From Kroppenstedtia guangzhouensis (lineage in GTDB: Bacteria > Bacillota > Bacilli > Thermoactinomycetales > DSM-45169): DNA of 64,000 nucleotides. The position numbers and the translations under genes are program-made. Below the pieces are notes generated by a model, which ran no database searches, was not told the origin of the DNA, and saw only the letters and a program-made list of their open reading frames with translations. Shown piece by piece: positions 8,638-17,058 of this stretch. Every line of letters begins with the position of its first letter. Within the stretch, counting starts at the first letter, position 1. The stretch lies in assembly GCF_014637345.1 (NCBI RefSeq), contig NZ_BMEX01000005.1, positions 130,792 through 194,791 on the forward strand. Reading direction: 5' to 3'.

Positions 8638-9951
8638 TTAAATCTTTTCGTAATCCCCCCGGATCTTTTGTACACCTTTCAATCCGTTACGGGTATCAAA
8701 AATCAACCGGGCCTTCTCCCCGATCAAAGGATAGTCATAGGCACTGTGATCCGTAGTGATCACAGTGATATCCGCTTCTTCCAACAGTTCGGCACTCAGG
8801 GATTCACTTTCATAGATCTGACCGTCCAAATGGAAAGAGGGGATATGGGGATCATTCACCCGGACGTCGGCACCTTGTTTCACCAATTGTCGGAGGATCT
8901 CGATCGCCGGGGATTCCCGCATGTCATCAATATCCCGCTTATAGGCGACGCCTAAGAGCAGCACTTTGGAACCTTTCAGGGGTTTTCCGTGGCGGCTCAA
9001 CATCTTCATGATCCGCTCCACCACAAAATCGGGCATATAATTGTTGATTTCACCCGCCAGCTCGATCAGACGGGTGTGGTACTTGTATTCTCTGGCTTTC
9101 CAGGTCAAGTAGTAGGGATCAATCGGAATACAGTGTCCCCCGAGACCTGGGCCCGGATAGAAGGCCATAAACCCGTAGGGTTTGGTTTTGGCCGCCTCCA
9201 CCACTTCCCAGTAGTCGATGCCCATCTTGTTGCACAGGATTGACATCTCATTGGCAAGGGCGATGTTGAGATTGCGAAAGGTGTTTTCCAGGATTTTTTC
9301 CATTTCAGCCACTGCCGGACCGGACACCTCAAACACTTCCCCTTCAAGTACATTTCGGTAGAGGGCCGCTGCCATCCGGGTGCAGTCCCCCGTGATTCCA
9401 CCCACCACTTTGGGAGTGTTTTTGGTCTTATAGACCTTATTCCCGGGATCAACCCGCTCCGGGGAGAAGGCGAGGTAAAAATCCCGTCCCACTTTCAACC
9501 CGCTCTCCTCTAGGATGGGTAGAACCACTTCCTCTGTGGTACCGGGATAGGTGGTGCTCTCCAGGACCACCAGCATCCCGGGGTGGAGTCGCTTGGCGAT
9601 CTGCCGCGTCGATTCCTCCACATAGGAGGTATCCGGCTGTTGATAACGATCCAGAGGAGTGGGAACACAGATGGAGACGGCATCCACCCGGGCAATATCC
9701 GAGTAGTCCGCAGTTGCGCATAACTGCCCGGTCTCAACGAGGTTGGCCAGCTCTTCATCCACCACATCCCCGATATAATTGATTCCCCGGTTCACCATAT
9801 CCACACGCTTCTGCTGGATATCAAACCCGATCACCCGGTAGCCGGCCTTCGCCTTTTCCACCGCCAGCGGCAGTCCGACATAACCGAGACCGACGACACC
9901 GATCACTGCGTCCTTCCGGTTGAACCTATCCAACACCTCTTCGGTGTTCAT
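8638..9951 (-). CDS. Nucleotide-sugar 6-dehydrogenase, WbpA-like (UDP-GlcNAc dehydrogenase)
   Basis: A 437-residue UDP-glucose/GDP-mannose dehydrogenase family enzyme. The NAD site GLGYVGLP is at residues 21-28, the catalytic Cys274 is in GGHCIPIDPYYL, and the C-terminal UDP-binding domain has GVAYKRDIDDMRESP. In the WbpA subgroup the enzyme oxidises UDP-GlcNAc to UDP-GlcNAc uronate with two NAD+. The alternative WecC activity on UDP-ManNAc cannot be excluded by sequence alone. The next upstream genes are an aminotransferase and a Gfo/Idh oxidoreductase that act on UDP-GlcNAcA in the Wbp pathway, which favours WbpA. Confidence 0.88.
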   Translation of the reverse strand: MNTEEVLDRFNRKDAVIGVVGLGYVGLPLAVEKAKAGYRVIGFDIQQKRVDMVNRGINYIGDVVDEELANLVETGQLCATADYSDIARVDAVSICVPTPLDRYQQPDTSYVEESTRQIAKRLHPGMLVVLESTTYPGTTEEVVLPILEESGLKVGRDFYLAFSPERVDPGNKVYKTKNTPKVVGGITGDCTRMAAALYRNVLEGEVFEVSGPAVAEMEKILENTFRNLNIALANEMSILCNKMGIDYWEVVEAAKTKPYGFMAFYPGPGLGGHCIPIDPYYLTWKAREYKYHTRLIELAGEINNYMPDFVVERIMKMLSRHGKPLKGSKVLLLGVAYKRDIDDMRESPAIEILRQLVKQGADVRVNDPHIPSFHLDGQIYESESLSAELLEEADITVITTDHSAYDYPLIGEKARLIFDTRNGLKGVQKIRGDYEKI

Positions 9952-9969
9952 CCTTCCTCTTCCCTCCGT

Positions 9970-11082
9970 TCATCCAAGGAAAAAATCTCTGATCGCAGCT
10001 ACCACTCCATCCTGGGCCACCTCATCCAGCTCCGGACCGAGGGGCAATGCCATCGCACGGCGGGAGACTTCTTCAGCCACGGGCAAGTCCCCTTCCCTGT
10101 ATCCCAAATCCCGGTAGACTTCCTGGAGATGAAGCGGAACCGGATAGTAGGCGGCGGTGTCAATCCCCTGGTCTCTCAGATGTTTCATCAATTCTTGCCT
10201 CCGCCGGGTCTGGATGATATAGAGATGGTAAATATGCTTCCGATCCGCCGGGACAGTCGGTATAACAATCGGCAGATCTGCCAGGGACTGATCATAGATC
10301 TCGGCCTTCACCCTCCGCGCCTCATTCCAGGCTTCCAGATAGCGAAGTTTCACCCGGAGAGCCGCCGCCTGCAACTCATCCAAGCGACTGTTGTAGCCGA
10401 GGGCGATATGATGGTATTTGGATTGAGAACCTCGGCCGTGAACCCGGAGGCTGCGCAACTTTTTCGCCAGCTCTTCGTCATCGGTGATCACCATTCCCCC
10501 GTCCCCGTACCCACCGAGGTTTTTCGTGGGAAAAAAGGAGTAGCTGGCCGCATCACCGAAGGATCCCACCTTCCGCCCTTTATATTCCGCTCCGATGGCT
10601 TGGGCGGCATCCTCCAGCACTTTGAGTCCATAATCCTTTGCAAATGCCGTCACTTCATCCATATCCGCCGGTTGACCAAAGAGGTGGACCGGAAGGATCG
10701 CCCGGGTGCGGGGAGTGTATTTCTGTTCCAGCTGTTCCACATCGAGAAGATAAGTTTCAGGGTCGATATCGATGAAAACCGGTCGGGCCCCCAACCGGGA
10801 GATCACCTCTGCGGTAGCAAAAAAAGTAAAGGGAGAGGTGATCACCTCATCCCCCGGACCGATCCCCCAGGCATCCAGGGTCAAGAGCAGAGCATCCGTT
10901 CCGTTGGCCACCCCGATCCCATGTCGGGTACCGCTGAAGGCGGCCACTTCCTCCTCCAGGGCTTTTACCTCAGGCCCCAGAATGTAACGTCCGCTATCCA
11001 ACACCCTCCTCATCGCCTCTTGAATCTCCACGCGAATCCACCGGTGCTGGCCTGCCAGATCCAACAATGGTGTCCGGTTCAT
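9970..11082 (-). CDS. DegT/DnrJ/EryC1 PLP aminotransferase, WbpE-like
   Basis: A 370-residue sugar aminotransferase. The PLP lysine is Lys187 in SFFPTKNLGGYGDGG. The EDAAQAIGA segment near 157-165 holds the aspartate that contacts the pyridine nitrogen, and the N-terminal GTDAL binds phosphate. WbpE/WlbC members transaminate the C3-keto group of UDP-2-acetamido-3-keto-glucuronate using glutamate. ATG at 11082 overlaps the stop of the oxidoreductase gene by four bases, the expected pairing because the two enzymes act in consecutive steps. Other 3-amino or 4-amino sugars are possible, but the flanking genes fit the 3-amino route. Confidence 0.88.
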   Translation of the reverse strand: MNRTPLLDLAGQHRWIRVEIQEAMRRVLDSGRYILGPEVKALEEEVAAFSGTRHGIGVANGTDALLLTLDAWGIGPGDEVITSPFTFFATAEVISRLGARPVFIDIDPETYLLDVEQLEQKYTPRTRAILPVHLFGQPADMDEVTAFAKDYGLKVLEDAAQAIGAEYKGRKVGSFGDAASYSFFPTKNLGGYGDGGMVITDDEELAKKLRSLRVHGRGSQSKYHHIALGYNSRLDELQAAALRVKLRYLEAWNEARRVKAEIYDQSLADLPIVIPTVPADRKHIYHLYIIQTRRRQELMKHLRDQGIDTAAYYPVPLHLQEVYRDLGYREGDLPVAEEVSRRAMALPLGPELDEVAQDGVVAAIRDFFLG

Positions 11083-12152
11083 TTCTCCATCCCCCTTGTT
11101 CGCGTCGGGGAATGTCGCTCCCCCGACTCTGCCAAAAGCTCCTTGATCCTGACCGGTCGACCGAACTCAGCTGCCTGTTGACAAGCGATCACCAAGCTGA
11201 GGGCTCTTTTGCCATCTTCCCCGGTCACAGAAGGCTTTTTTCCAGAACGGACAGCTGCAGTCATATTCTCGATCAGGCATTGATGCCCCGGCACACCCCA
11301 AGGGTCCTCATCCACCTGTTGAATGATTCTGTTCCCATACTCCTCACTCAGATCGGCAAATCTCCAGGTTCGGATGCGGTGGGCCGTAGTCCCTCCAATC
11401 ACCGCGGTGCCTCTTTCTCCAAACAGGGACAGGGATTCCTCCAGATTGTTCGGATAAACCGTGACCGCTGCCTCAATTACGCCGAGAGCCCCGTTTCTGA
11501 ATTTGAGGATGGATACCGAAGTGTCTTCTGTTTCAATCTGTCTGAGACGCGTAGCCTGATAAGAGGCAACCTCCTCCACCTCCCCCATCAACCACAGAAG
11601 GAGGTCCAGGTTGTGTATGGCTTGATTCATCAACACTCCTCCATCCATCCGGCGTGTGCCTCTCCAAAGGGCTTGGTCATAATATGCTTGATTTCGGTTC
11701 CAGCGGAGAGTGGCATTGGCATGACTGAAGGTGCCGAAAGCGCCGGACTCCACCCGCTCCTTCAACCGGCGCATCGCCGGCCGGAAGCGGTTGGGGTGGA
11801 CCACACAAAGTTGAACCCCATTTTCCCTGCAAGCCTCAATCATCTGGTCAGCATCCTCCAGCGTGAGCGCCATCGGCTTTTCCACCACTACATGTTTCCC
11901 GGCATGGGCTGCCTGAACCGTGAGGTCTTTGTGCGTGCCGCTGGGCGTGCAGATGTTGACCACATCCAGATCAGGATGAGCCAACATCTCCTCCACATCG
12001 GTATATTCAACCACGTCCCCGCCCATGAATGGTTCCAGACGGATCGGATCCGTATCGCAAACTGCAGCCAATCGGGCCCCCTTCACGGCTTGGATCGCTG
12101 CCACATGCTTATTGGCGATGTGTCCGCATCCGATGATGCCGTAATGGATCAT
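11079..12152 (-). CDS. Gfo/Idh/MocA sugar-nucleotide oxidoreductase, WbpB/WlbA-like
   Basis: A 357-residue NAD-dependent oxidoreductase. The Rossmann motif GCGHIANKH starts at about residue 8 and the family EKP motif holds Lys92 (VVEKPMAL). A downstream histidine-rich segment (MDGGVLMNQAIHNLDLLLW) fits the catalytic HxxD-type region. WbpB/WlbA oxidises C3 of UDP-GlcNAc uronate. The gene is the first after an internal promoter (12220-12249) and overlaps the aminotransferase. Substrate assignment depends on the cluster rather than on a unique residue. Confidence 0.87.
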   Translation of the reverse strand: MIHYGIIGCGHIANKHVAAIQAVKGARLAAVCDTDPIRLEPFMGGDVVEYTDVEEMLAHPDLDVVNICTPSGTHKDLTVQAAHAGKHVVVEKPMALTLEDADQMIEACRENGVQLCVVHPNRFRPAMRRLKERVESGAFGTFSHANATLRWNRNQAYYDQALWRGTRRMDGGVLMNQAIHNLDLLLWLMGEVEEVASYQATRLRQIETEDTSVSILKFRNGALGVIEAAVTVYPNNLEESLSLFGERGTAVIGGTTAHRIRTWRFADLSEEYGNRIIQQVDEDPWGVPGHQCLIENMTAAVRSGKKPSVTGEDGKRALSLVIACQQAAEFGRPVRIKELLAESGERHSPTRTRGMEK

Positions 12153-12178
12153 GATGGTCCCTCACTTTCTGAATGGTT

Positions 12179-12200
12179 GTGCCCGTCCGAAGACGGGCAC
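12179..12200 (-). other. Leader hairpin upstream of the oxidoreductase gene
   Basis: GTGCCCGTC-TTCG-GACGGGCAC is a 9-bp perfect stem closed by a stable UUCG loop on the minus strand. It has no U-tract, so it is not a normal terminator. It begins about 20 bases after the promoter at 12220-12249 and could stabilise the 5' end of the mRNA. Confidence 0.65.
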
Positions 12201-12219
12201 AGTTAACGGTCTGTCCTTT

Positions 12220-12249
12220 ATTACAAACATGTTACAACACCAGTATCAA
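12220..12249 (-). promoter_or_regulatory. Internal promoter of the polysaccharide cluster
   Basis: TTGATA (12244-12249) and TGTAAT (12220-12225) are separated by 18 bases on the minus strand. They lie in the only sizeable gap between cluster genes, just before the WbpB-like gene. Seen directly; activity inferred. Confidence 0.65.
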
Positions 12250-12303
12250 TGTAACACAGCTGAAATATATTTAGAATCCGAAAAGGCTAATCTTTACGAA
12301 ACC

Positions 12304-13515
12304 TTAGTCATTTCTTTTACGATTCTTATCTAACAGGTGGGTGTACAGCTTCACCATCCGCTCAGCATTTCTCTGCCAGGTGTGGGAGCCGGATTCCGCA
12401 TAGGCCCGTTCTCCCATATCATGGGCAAGACCCTCGTCATCCATCAACAGAATCCCCAGATAGTGAACCAGGTCTTCCGGATCTTTCGGTTTTGCCAAAA
12501 ACCCCGTCTTCCGGTGCTGAAGGATCTCGGAGACCCCTCCGACATCCGTCGCCACCACCGGCTTTCCACACCCCATGGCTTCCAGAAGAATGGAGGGAAG
12601 CCCTTCACTGAGACTGGACAGTGCCACCACATCACTGCTGTTGATCCACCAGGGAATTTCATTGTGGGGTCTTCTCCCCATAAAATGTATTCGATCTTTG
12701 ATGCCTTTCTCCCGGGATCTTTTTTTCAGTGATCCTCTCAAGGGACCGTCCCCCACCAGATACAGGTGGGAATCGGGATGCTGAGCGGCCACTGTGGCAA
12801 AAGCATCGATCAGATATTCAATCCCCTTCACTTTGTGGAGATTGCCCACATACAGAATGATTTTCTCCTTTTCCGGAAGCTGAAGATATTCTCTTGCCAC
12901 ACTTTGAGACCGGGGATAAAAACGCTTCGGATCAAATCCGTTATAAATGGTGGTCGCCTCCACTCCGGCCACAAGCTTCTGGGCATCCCGTTTCAACCGG
13001 TTGCTCACTGTCACGATATGATCGCAGTTTCTAAGAGCAAGCTCCGTGCGTTCCAGCACTCCCTTATTCCGGAAAGGATACAGACGGATGTCAGATCCAT
13101 GAATCGTGCTGACCACCGGAACCGAAAACACCTTCTTCAACAAAGTTCCCGCATATCCATCGGGAAATATGGTGTGACAATGGATGAGATCAAAGTCGAA
13201 GGACTCTTTCAGTTGCTGAATTTCACCAACCAAGGCTTGATAATACAAATACCCGAAAGCTTGAAAAAACAGACCGCCTGGGAACATCCGGGCCGGTACA
13301 TAGTGAATCGGAATCCTGTCCATTGTGGCCCTCCGGGGGAATTTGGTATACACCCTCCATTTGGGGTAGAGCGGAAACCGGGGAATGGGGGAAACGACCC
13401 GAATTTCCATCCCCATCTGTTTCAGCGCTTTCACCTGGTTGTGAACAAAGACCCCCGACATCGGATTGGCCGGGTTGGGATACATATGGGAAATCACTAG
13501 TATCTTCAGGCTCAT
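12304..13515 (-). CDS. Glycosyltransferase family 4
   Basis: A 403-residue GT-B glycosyltransferase. The N-terminal domain has ILVISHMYPNPANPMSGVF with the GT4 glycine loop, then HGSDIRLYP in the acceptor domain. The C-terminal domain has ILYVGNLHKVKGIEYLIDAF and the SLSEGLPSILLEAMGCGKPV signature, with the two glutamates of the E-x7-E motif intact. ATG at 13515 is chosen because the preceding in-frame residues look non-protein-like; GGAAG lies about 12 bases upstream, a little far. It is the second gene of the cluster, and the internal promoter lies after it. Confidence 0.9.
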   Translation of the reverse strand: MSLKILVISHMYPNPANPMSGVFVHNQVKALKQMGMEIRVVSPIPRFPLYPKWRVYTKFPRRATMDRIPIHYVPARMFPGGLFFQAFGYLYYQALVGEIQQLKESFDFDLIHCHTIFPDGYAGTLLKKVFSVPVVSTIHGSDIRLYPFRNKGVLERTELALRNCDHIVTVSNRLKRDAQKLVAGVEATTIYNGFDPKRFYPRSQSVAREYLQLPEKEKIILYVGNLHKVKGIEYLIDAFATVAAQHPDSHLYLVGDGPLRGSLKKRSREKGIKDRIHFMGRRPHNEIPWWINSSDVVALSSLSEGLPSILLEAMGCGKPVVATDVGGVSEILQHRKTGFLAKPKDPEDLVHYLGILLMDDEGLAHDMGERAYAESGSHTWQRNAERMVKLYTHLLDKNRKRND

Positions 13516-13602
13516 GATGTTGTTGTTCTTCCTTTCTCCTGCGCTCCCCCGTCGCCAAAACCCGACTGCCAAACAGGCCTGGGCGGGGGGGATCCGCGAC
13601 TA

Positions 13603-14673
13603 CTATCGGCATCCTCCGTTCTTTCTCAGCAGTTCCACGATCCGCTCCGCAGTGTGACCCTTCCCAAAAACGGGATAAGCTTTGGAGAAATCCACATGAA
13701 AAGTTTCCACATATTCGATAATTTTCCTCTTATTTGCCCCGACAAGGATATTGGTTTTTTGTTCCACCGTTTCTGTCCATTCCGTTTCGTCCCGCATCGT
13801 GATACATGGAACTTGCAGGAGAAAGGCTTCTTTTTGTACTCCACCGGAATCAGTCAAGATTTTGGCAGCATTCATTTCAAGTTGGAGCATGTCCAGATAG
13901 CCCACGGGCTCAATCACTTTCAAGCGGGAATTGGTAAAGGTGAGTCCCTGTCTCTCCATCCGGTTGCGCGTCCGTGGATGCAATGGCAAGATCATCGAGG
14001 ATTCCAATTCGTTCAAAGCGGATACGATTTCCTCCAACCGATCGGGATCATCTGTGTTTTCCGCGCGGTGCAGAGTCACCAGGACATACTCTCGCCGCTT
14101 GGCCCCCAGTTGCTCCAGGATTCTGCGGTCATTGGCGAGGGCGCGGTTAAATTCAACTGCATCCACCATCACATCGCCAACCTGAACCACCCCCCGAAAA
14201 ATACCTTCCGAAGCCAACTGTTCAACCGCCGTCTTTGTCGGGCAACACAGAAGATCCGATATATGGTCAGTCAGGACGCGGTTGATCTCTTCGGGCATCT
14301 GTCGATTGAAGCTGCGAAGCCCGGCTTCCACATGGGCGACTGGAATTTGGAGCTTGGCGGCGGCAAGGGCTCCTGCCAGAGTCGTATTGGTGTCTCCGTA
14401 CACCAGTACCCAATCCGGCTGTTCCCGAATCAGCACCTCTTCCAATCCGGACAACATTTCTCCGGTCTGGGCCCCATGGGTCTTGAATCCGACTTGCAGA
14501 TGGTAATCCGGCCGGGGAATTTTCAGTTCTTCAAAGAAGATTTCGGACATCGCCGGATCATAATGTTGGCCGGTATGGACCAGGATTTCCGTTTCCCTTC
14601 TCCTGAGACATCTGGAGACGGGAGCCGCTTTGATAAATTGTGGGCGTGCCCCCACCACGGTGACCACTTTCAC
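13603..14673 (-). CDS. Non-hydrolysing UDP-GlcNAc 2-epimerase family, WbpI or WecB/MnaA type
   Basis: A 356-residue GT-B-fold epimerase. The N-terminal VVGARPQFIKAAP and the VYGDTNTTLAGALAA, HVEAGLRSF and LTDSGGVQKEAF blocks are the family signatures, and the catalytic acidic and His residues are retained. Family members convert UDP-GlcNAc to UDP-ManNAc (WecB/MnaA) or UDP-GlcNAc3NAcA to UDP-ManNAc3NAcA (WbpI). The cluster encodes every other Wbp enzyme, so WbpI is plausible, but sequence alone does not separate the two. GTG at 14673 is chosen: AAGGAG stands eight bases before it. First gene of the cluster. Confidence 0.88.
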   Translation of the reverse strand: MKVVTVVGARPQFIKAAPVSRCLRRRETEILVHTGQHYDPAMSEIFFEELKIPRPDYHLQVGFKTHGAQTGEMLSGLEEVLIREQPDWVLVYGDTNTTLAGALAAAKLQIPVAHVEAGLRSFNRQMPEEINRVLTDHISDLLCCPTKTAVEQLASEGIFRGVVQVGDVMVDAVEFNRALANDRRILEQLGAKRREYVLVTLHRAENTDDPDRLEEIVSALNELESSMILPLHPRTRNRMERQGLTFTNSRLKVIEPVGYLDMLQLEMNAAKILTDSGGVQKEAFLLQVPCITMRDETEWTETVEQKTNILVGANKRKIIEYVETFHVDFSKAYPVFGKGHTAERIVELLRKNGGCR

Positions 14674-14822
14674 GAACCACACTCCTTCTCAGGCAACTAT
14701 CTGGCGTTGTCAGGGCATGTCTGCTCATTCAACTTCGATACGCAACGGGATACCCCCTATGTTGGAGAAACGGAATCTTCCAGTCCCTTGTTCCGGAGTT
14801 TACACTTTTTTTATTTACCATT

Positions 14823-14850
14823 TACAAAGAAAACCCCTTCTTCAAGGGGT
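14823..14850 (-). terminator. Intrinsic terminator after fabZ
   Basis: On the minus strand ACCCCTT-GAAG-AAGGGGT is followed by TTTCTTT. It begins 14 bases after the fabZ stop and separates fabZ from the polysaccharide cluster. Confidence 0.85.
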
Positions 14851-14864
14851 CTTCATTGCATGGT

Positions 14865-15299
14865 TCAGGATGGATCCTGAATCGCAAACAACATCTCTCC
14901 TTCTGCCACCACCGTATCTTTGACCCGTGCCACCGCTTTCCCTTTTCCGAAAGAGGGGCGCAGCTTCAACATCTCCACTTCCAGTGTGAGCACATCCCCT
15001 GGCCCGACCTGACCCCGAAAGCGAAACTTTTCAATGCCTGCGAAAAAAGCCAGCTTTCCCCGATTTTCCTCCATCCCGAGAACAGCGACAGCTCCCACTT
15101 GGGCCAACGCTTCCACGATCAACACTCCCGGCATCACAGGCTGACCGGGAAAATGTCCCTGAAAATACGGCTCCGTCATGGTCACATTTTTGGTGCCCAC
15201 TGCCCGCTTCCCCACTTCACATTCCAAAATTCGGTCAACCAACAAGAACGGATAGCGGTGGGGAATCACTTCCTGAATCTGATTGATATCCATCTCCAC
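14865..15299 (-). CDS. fabZ: 3-hydroxyacyl-ACP dehydratase FabZ
   Basis: A 144-residue hot-dog-fold dehydratase of fatty-acid elongation, which removes water from 3-hydroxyacyl-ACP in the cytoplasm. The N-terminal [13 protein letters not shown] block holds the catalytic His. The central helix [20 protein letters not shown] holds the catalytic Glu. Length equals the family norm. The start is GTG at 15299 with AGAGGA about six bases upstream; ATG two codons later is possible. It is followed by a terminator and preceded by a promoter at 15502-15532, so it appears to be transcribed alone or with a possible small upstream frame. Confidence 0.96.
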   Translation of the reverse strand: MEMDINQIQEVIPHRYPFLLVDRILECEVGKRAVGTKNVTMTEPYFQGHFPGQPVMPGVLIVEALAQVGAVAVLGMEENRGKLAFFAGIEKFRFRGQVGPGDVLTLEVEMLKLRPSFGKGKAVARVKDTVVAEGEMLFAIQDPS

Positions 15300-15317
15300 T
15301 CAAAATCCTCTCTTTCC

Positions 15318-15476
15318 CTATGCGAAGTGATGGTCATTCACAGGCATATTGATCAACCATACTCCAGGTGGAAAGATCGTGTGTGGACAGGAGACCGTAA
15401 AACCCAGGGTCGCATCTCTCCCGGTCTTGCTGCGACAACACACGTATCCCTTCCCTCCGCCTTTTTTCTGGTTCAT
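15318..15476 (-). CDS. Possible 52-residue protein upstream of fabZ, doubtful
   Basis: An open frame from ATG 15476 to TAG at 15318 encodes 52 residues. The N-terminus is basic and glycine-rich with a Cys-Cys pair, and the C-terminus reads PPGVWLINMPVNDHHFA. It lies between the fabZ promoter and fabZ, so it would be co-transcribed. There is no good SD and I recognise no family. It could equally be untranslated leader. Confidence 0.25.
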   Translation of the reverse strand: MNQKKGGGKGYVCCRSKTGRDATLGFTVSCPHTIFPPGVWLINMPVNDHHFA

Positions 15477-15501
15477 CGACAGCCCGGTTTCATTCTTTTT
15501 G

Positions 15502-15532
15502 ATTCTAACACAATCGTCAGGGTCCTGATCAA
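15502..15532 (-). promoter_or_regulatory. Probable fabZ promoter
   Basis: TTGATC (15527-15532) and TAGAAT (15502-15507) are spaced 19 bases on the minus strand. A TG one base before the -10 makes it an extended -10 site that tolerates the long spacer. The malic enzyme terminators lie just upstream. Confidence 0.5.
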
Positions 15533-15617
15533 AAAGCCAAACGCTCCGCCAAGATCCAGGCATCGGAACCACTTTTCCATGTATGAAAGGCCGAAAGCCT
15601 TACTACAATAAAAGTGT

Positions 15618-15681
15618 CCCCCTGCCGGCATACGGCGGGGGTTCAAATAAAAGGCACCGGAGGATGATCCCCCGGTGCTCT
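15618..15681 (-). terminator. Tandem terminator hairpins after the malic enzyme gene
   Basis: The first hairpin on the minus strand pairs AGCACCGG with CCGGTGCC and is followed by TTTTATTT (15645-15681). A second, CCCCCGCCG-TAT-GCCGGCAGGGGG, follows at 15618-15641 before ACACTTTTATT. The first begins three bases after the malic enzyme stop. Confidence 0.85.
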
Positions 15682-15683
15682 TT

Positions 15684-16988
15684 TTACGCATGTTTTTCCA
15701 CAGCTCTCGCCACTGCCTGATGCACTTTAGGATCCAGAGGATGAGGTACCAAATCCCCCTCCTTCGTACATTCGGCAATCGCTATTGCAGCCGCCACCAA
15801 CATTTGTCTGGTGATTTTTTTGGCGTGGGCGTTTAGTGCCCCCCGAAAAATTCCCGGGAAGCCGAGAAGATTGTTGACGGAACGGCCATCAGCGGCATAA
15901 GCCGCCCCCGCCCGCCGAGCCACATCCGGCTCAATCTCAGGCTTGGGATTGGAGAGGGCCAGGATCACTTGTCCCTTTTGAACCCATTCCTCCCGGATTA
16001 AACCGGAAACGCCGGTGGTGGCAACTACGATATCAGCCCGTTCCATCAGCTCCTCCAGACCATCCACGGTCTCACCACCGATATTCCACAGGCGTTCCTT
16101 CGCCTTCGTTGACTTGTCGGCGCCTATCACTTGTTTCACTCCGTAATCCATCAACATCCGGCAAATGGCAAGGCCGGCAGCTCCCAGTCCGATCTGTCCG
16201 ACCACGGCATTCTTCAAATTGACGCCTGCATTCTGACCTGCTGTAATCACCGCCGCCAAGGTGACCACTGCGGTCCCATGCTGGTCATCGTGCATCACCG
16301 GGATGTCCAGCTCCCGCTTTAACCGCTCCTCCACTTCAAAACAGCGAGGGGAGGAGATATCCTCCAGCAAGATCCCGCCGAATCCCGGAGCAATATTTTT
16401 GACCGTCCGGACCATTTCCTCCGGGTCCTGCGTGGATAACAAGATGGGGATTCCGCTGATGCCCACAAACCGGTCCAAAAGAGCTGCTTTTCCTTCCATG
16501 ACCGGCAACCCGGCCACCGGACCGATATCTCCCAATCCCAAAATGGCTGTTCCATCGGTCACGATGGCGACTGTGTTGGCGATAGAGGTATAGTGACGGG
16601 CTTTTTCCGGATCTTTGTGGATCTCGCGACAGACATCGGCCACCCCGGGAGTGTACACCCGGCGCAGGTCGGCCAGGGAGCGGATGTCCAACCTGCTCTT
16701 CATGCGAATCTTTCCGCCTTCATGGGCCCTCAGCACATCATCGGAGACTGCGTGTAGCCGGATTCCATCCCCGAGACGACGAATTCCATCCAAAACCTGT
16801 TCCAGTTGTTCTTCATCATCACAGTGAACGGTGATATTTCGCAGGGTGGAGGCGACTCCCACTTTTACCGTTTCAATGTCGCCGATATCTCCTCCCGACA
16901 AACCGATGGCGGTTGCCACCTTGCCCAGATTTCCGGGAAAGGACGGTGTTTCCACCACCAGCGACCGGATAATGTTTCTGTCAGCCAA
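15684..16988 (-). CDS. NAD-dependent malic enzyme with N-terminal ACT domain
   Basis: A 434-residue enzyme that decarboxylates malate to pyruvate and CO2 with NAD(P)+. Residues about 8-82 form an ACT-like regulatory domain. The catalytic domain follows, with the Tyr of RRVYTPGVADV near 112, the Lys of VMEGKAALLDRF, the metal site HDDQHGTAVV and the nucleotide fold QIGLGAAGLAI. This matches the YtsJ/MaeA-like short bacterial form with an added ACT domain, which suggests allosteric control by a small molecule, not identified here. TTG at 16988 has GGGAGGTG seven bases upstream. It lies downstream of pgsA and ends at tandem terminators. Confidence 0.93.
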   Translation of the reverse strand: MADRNIIRSLVVETPSFPGNLGKVATAIGLSGGDIGDIETVKVGVASTLRNITVHCDDEEQLEQVLDGIRRLGDGIRLHAVSDDVLRAHEGGKIRMKSRLDIRSLADLRRVYTPGVADVCREIHKDPEKARHYTSIANTVAIVTDGTAILGLGDIGPVAGLPVMEGKAALLDRFVGISGIPILLSTQDPEEMVRTVKNIAPGFGGILLEDISSPRCFEVEERLKRELDIPVMHDDQHGTAVVTLAAVITAGQNAGVNLKNAVVGQIGLGAAGLAICRMLMDYGVKQVIGADKSTKAKERLWNIGGETVDGLEELMERADIVVATTGVSGLIREEWVQKGQVILALSNPKPEIEPDVARRAGAAYAADGRSVNNLLGFPGIFRGALNAHAKKITRQMLVAAAIAIAECTKEGDLVPHPLDPKVHQAVARAVEKHA

Positions 16989-17058
16989 AAAAGAACACCT
17001 CCCACAACCTCAAAACCGATCCGGCAAGGGGGGAACCGGCAACAACCGATTCTTTTCC

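Noticed and set aside
12179-12200. Hairpin GTGCCCGTC...GACGGGCAC as a terminator
   Set aside because: It has no U-tract on either strand and lies downstream of a promoter, so a leader hairpin is more likely.
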